From contig CM027385.1 of NCBI GenBank assembly GCA_015680905.1, positions 84,155,501-84,219,500 on the forward strand: 64,000 bases of DNA. The letters run 5' to 3'. Within the stretch, counting starts at the first letter, position 1. Each line of letters opens with the position of its first letter. Positions 63,440 to 64,000 of the stretch are shown here, in pieces. The notes beneath the pieces were generated by a model. That model searched no databases. It was given only the letters and a program-made list of their open reading frames with translations, and had not been told where the DNA came from. The DNA comes from Coptis chinensis. Its lineage: Eukaryota; Streptophyta; Magnoliopsida; Ranunculales; Ranunculaceae. The translations under genes and the position numbers were made by a program.

Positions 63440-63772
63440 TGTATGAAGTGTGAAGTGTGAAGTGTGAATTGAAATTTGAAAATTGAAAGAATTAGTGAGG
63501 GTTTAAGGACTTGCCTCCTTTTTGTTGGAAGGGGAGACTGGTCCTCAAAACTTGCAACAAGTGTTCAAAATCTCAATTCCGGAAAAACCAAGTGCCGGTA
63601 TATATTAATGGGCTTGGGCTTATGTTGAGTAACGGGGTTTTTGATTGGGTTTTATGTTCGGGCTTCTTACCGGCCTCGTACTCATTGGGCCAGGTGAAGC
63701 TAAATAAGTTCAAGTTGGACTTGGTATAGAATCTTAGGTCAATAGGGAGGTGGGAGAGCTACAATATTTTTA
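63440..63772. other. Upstream region of EMB2217
   Basis: Promoter side of the PPR gene. It contains several tgggcttggg-like words. No gene is seen. Confidence 0.5.
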
Positions 63773-63940
63773 GGGTAAATTTCTGATTTGGCCACGATAA
63801 TGTCAATTTGTTTTAATCCAGTCATTATTAGCAATTTATTGTAATTATCCCACTAGGTGCTGATAAAATGCGCTGAGTTGCAATTTGTGACTGAATTAGA
63901 AACACATTGACATTATCATGCTCGAATCAGAAATTTACCC
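63773..63940. mobile_element. Mutator-type MITE (168 bp)
   Basis: Terminal inverted repeats of about 50 bases begin GGGTAAATTTCTGATT on both strands, flanked by a perfect 9-bp duplication atattttta (63764-63772 and 63941-63949). The 9-bp duplication points to a Mutator-like origin. Confidence 0.88.
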
Positions 63941-64000
63941 ATATTTTTACACTTATTTTGCGTGTTCAGTGGTCCTTGCCTCACACTGGTCGCAAAGGGT

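Noticed and set aside
1..64000. CRISPR arrays, bacterial operons, riboswitches or other prokaryotic systems
   Set aside because: No regularly spaced repeats or prokaryotic gene structure are present; the window is plant nuclear DNA with introns.

Overview
The window is nuclear DNA from a flowering plant, most likely a eudicot. The evidence is AT-rich intergenic DNA, GT-AG introns, and plant-specific families: an X8 proline-rich wall protein, a QUARTET3-type pectinase, CYCB3;1, a long PPR protein and a plastid DUF2358 protein. All gene models below were assembled by hand from splice signals, reading phase and family knowledge. No alignment or search was run, so family names are recognition calls.

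Left third (1-26.7 kb) is an accessory, rearranged region. A small eight-exon gene of unknown function is present twice on the minus strand. The copy at 23173-26627 is intact (202 aa). The copy at 627-5610 has lost one splice acceptor and carries a truncated Ty1/copia element in an intron. The 3' flank of this gene (1-551) is also duplicated at 12402-12987. In the second copy, flank and gene are separated by about 10.1 kb. That block holds an X8/proline-rich wall protein gene and a broken oxygenase-like gene, whose large intron contains a SPO11-like fragment. A decayed mitochondrial adenine-nucleotide carrier (ADNT1-like) lies at 9.5-10.8 kb.

Middle (27-43 kb) holds ordinary single-copy genes: a non-canonical nucleotidyltransferase (minus), prohibitin PHB3 (minus), a plastid DUF2358 protein (plus) and a QRT3-like polygalacturonase (minus).

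Right part: a 2.2-kb hAT-like element at 44.2-46.4 kb carries a second SPO11-like fragment between two copies of a repeat that also flanks the first fragment. Next come a long CYCB3;1 cyclin gene (minus) in which an exon module carrying the destruction box is tandemly duplicated, a HAD-superfamily phosphatase (plus), and the PPR gene EMB2217 (minus), whose transit peptide appears to be in a different frame from the body.

Non-autonomous DNA transposons are well resolved by their target-site duplications. They comprise one hAT-type MITE family present twice (8-bp duplications), two Mutator-type MITEs (9-bp duplications) and one 749-bp hairpin-like element. The genes do not form an operon-like unit. 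The dominant theme is transposon-mediated and segmental reshuffling, including dispersal of meiotic SPO11-like sequence.
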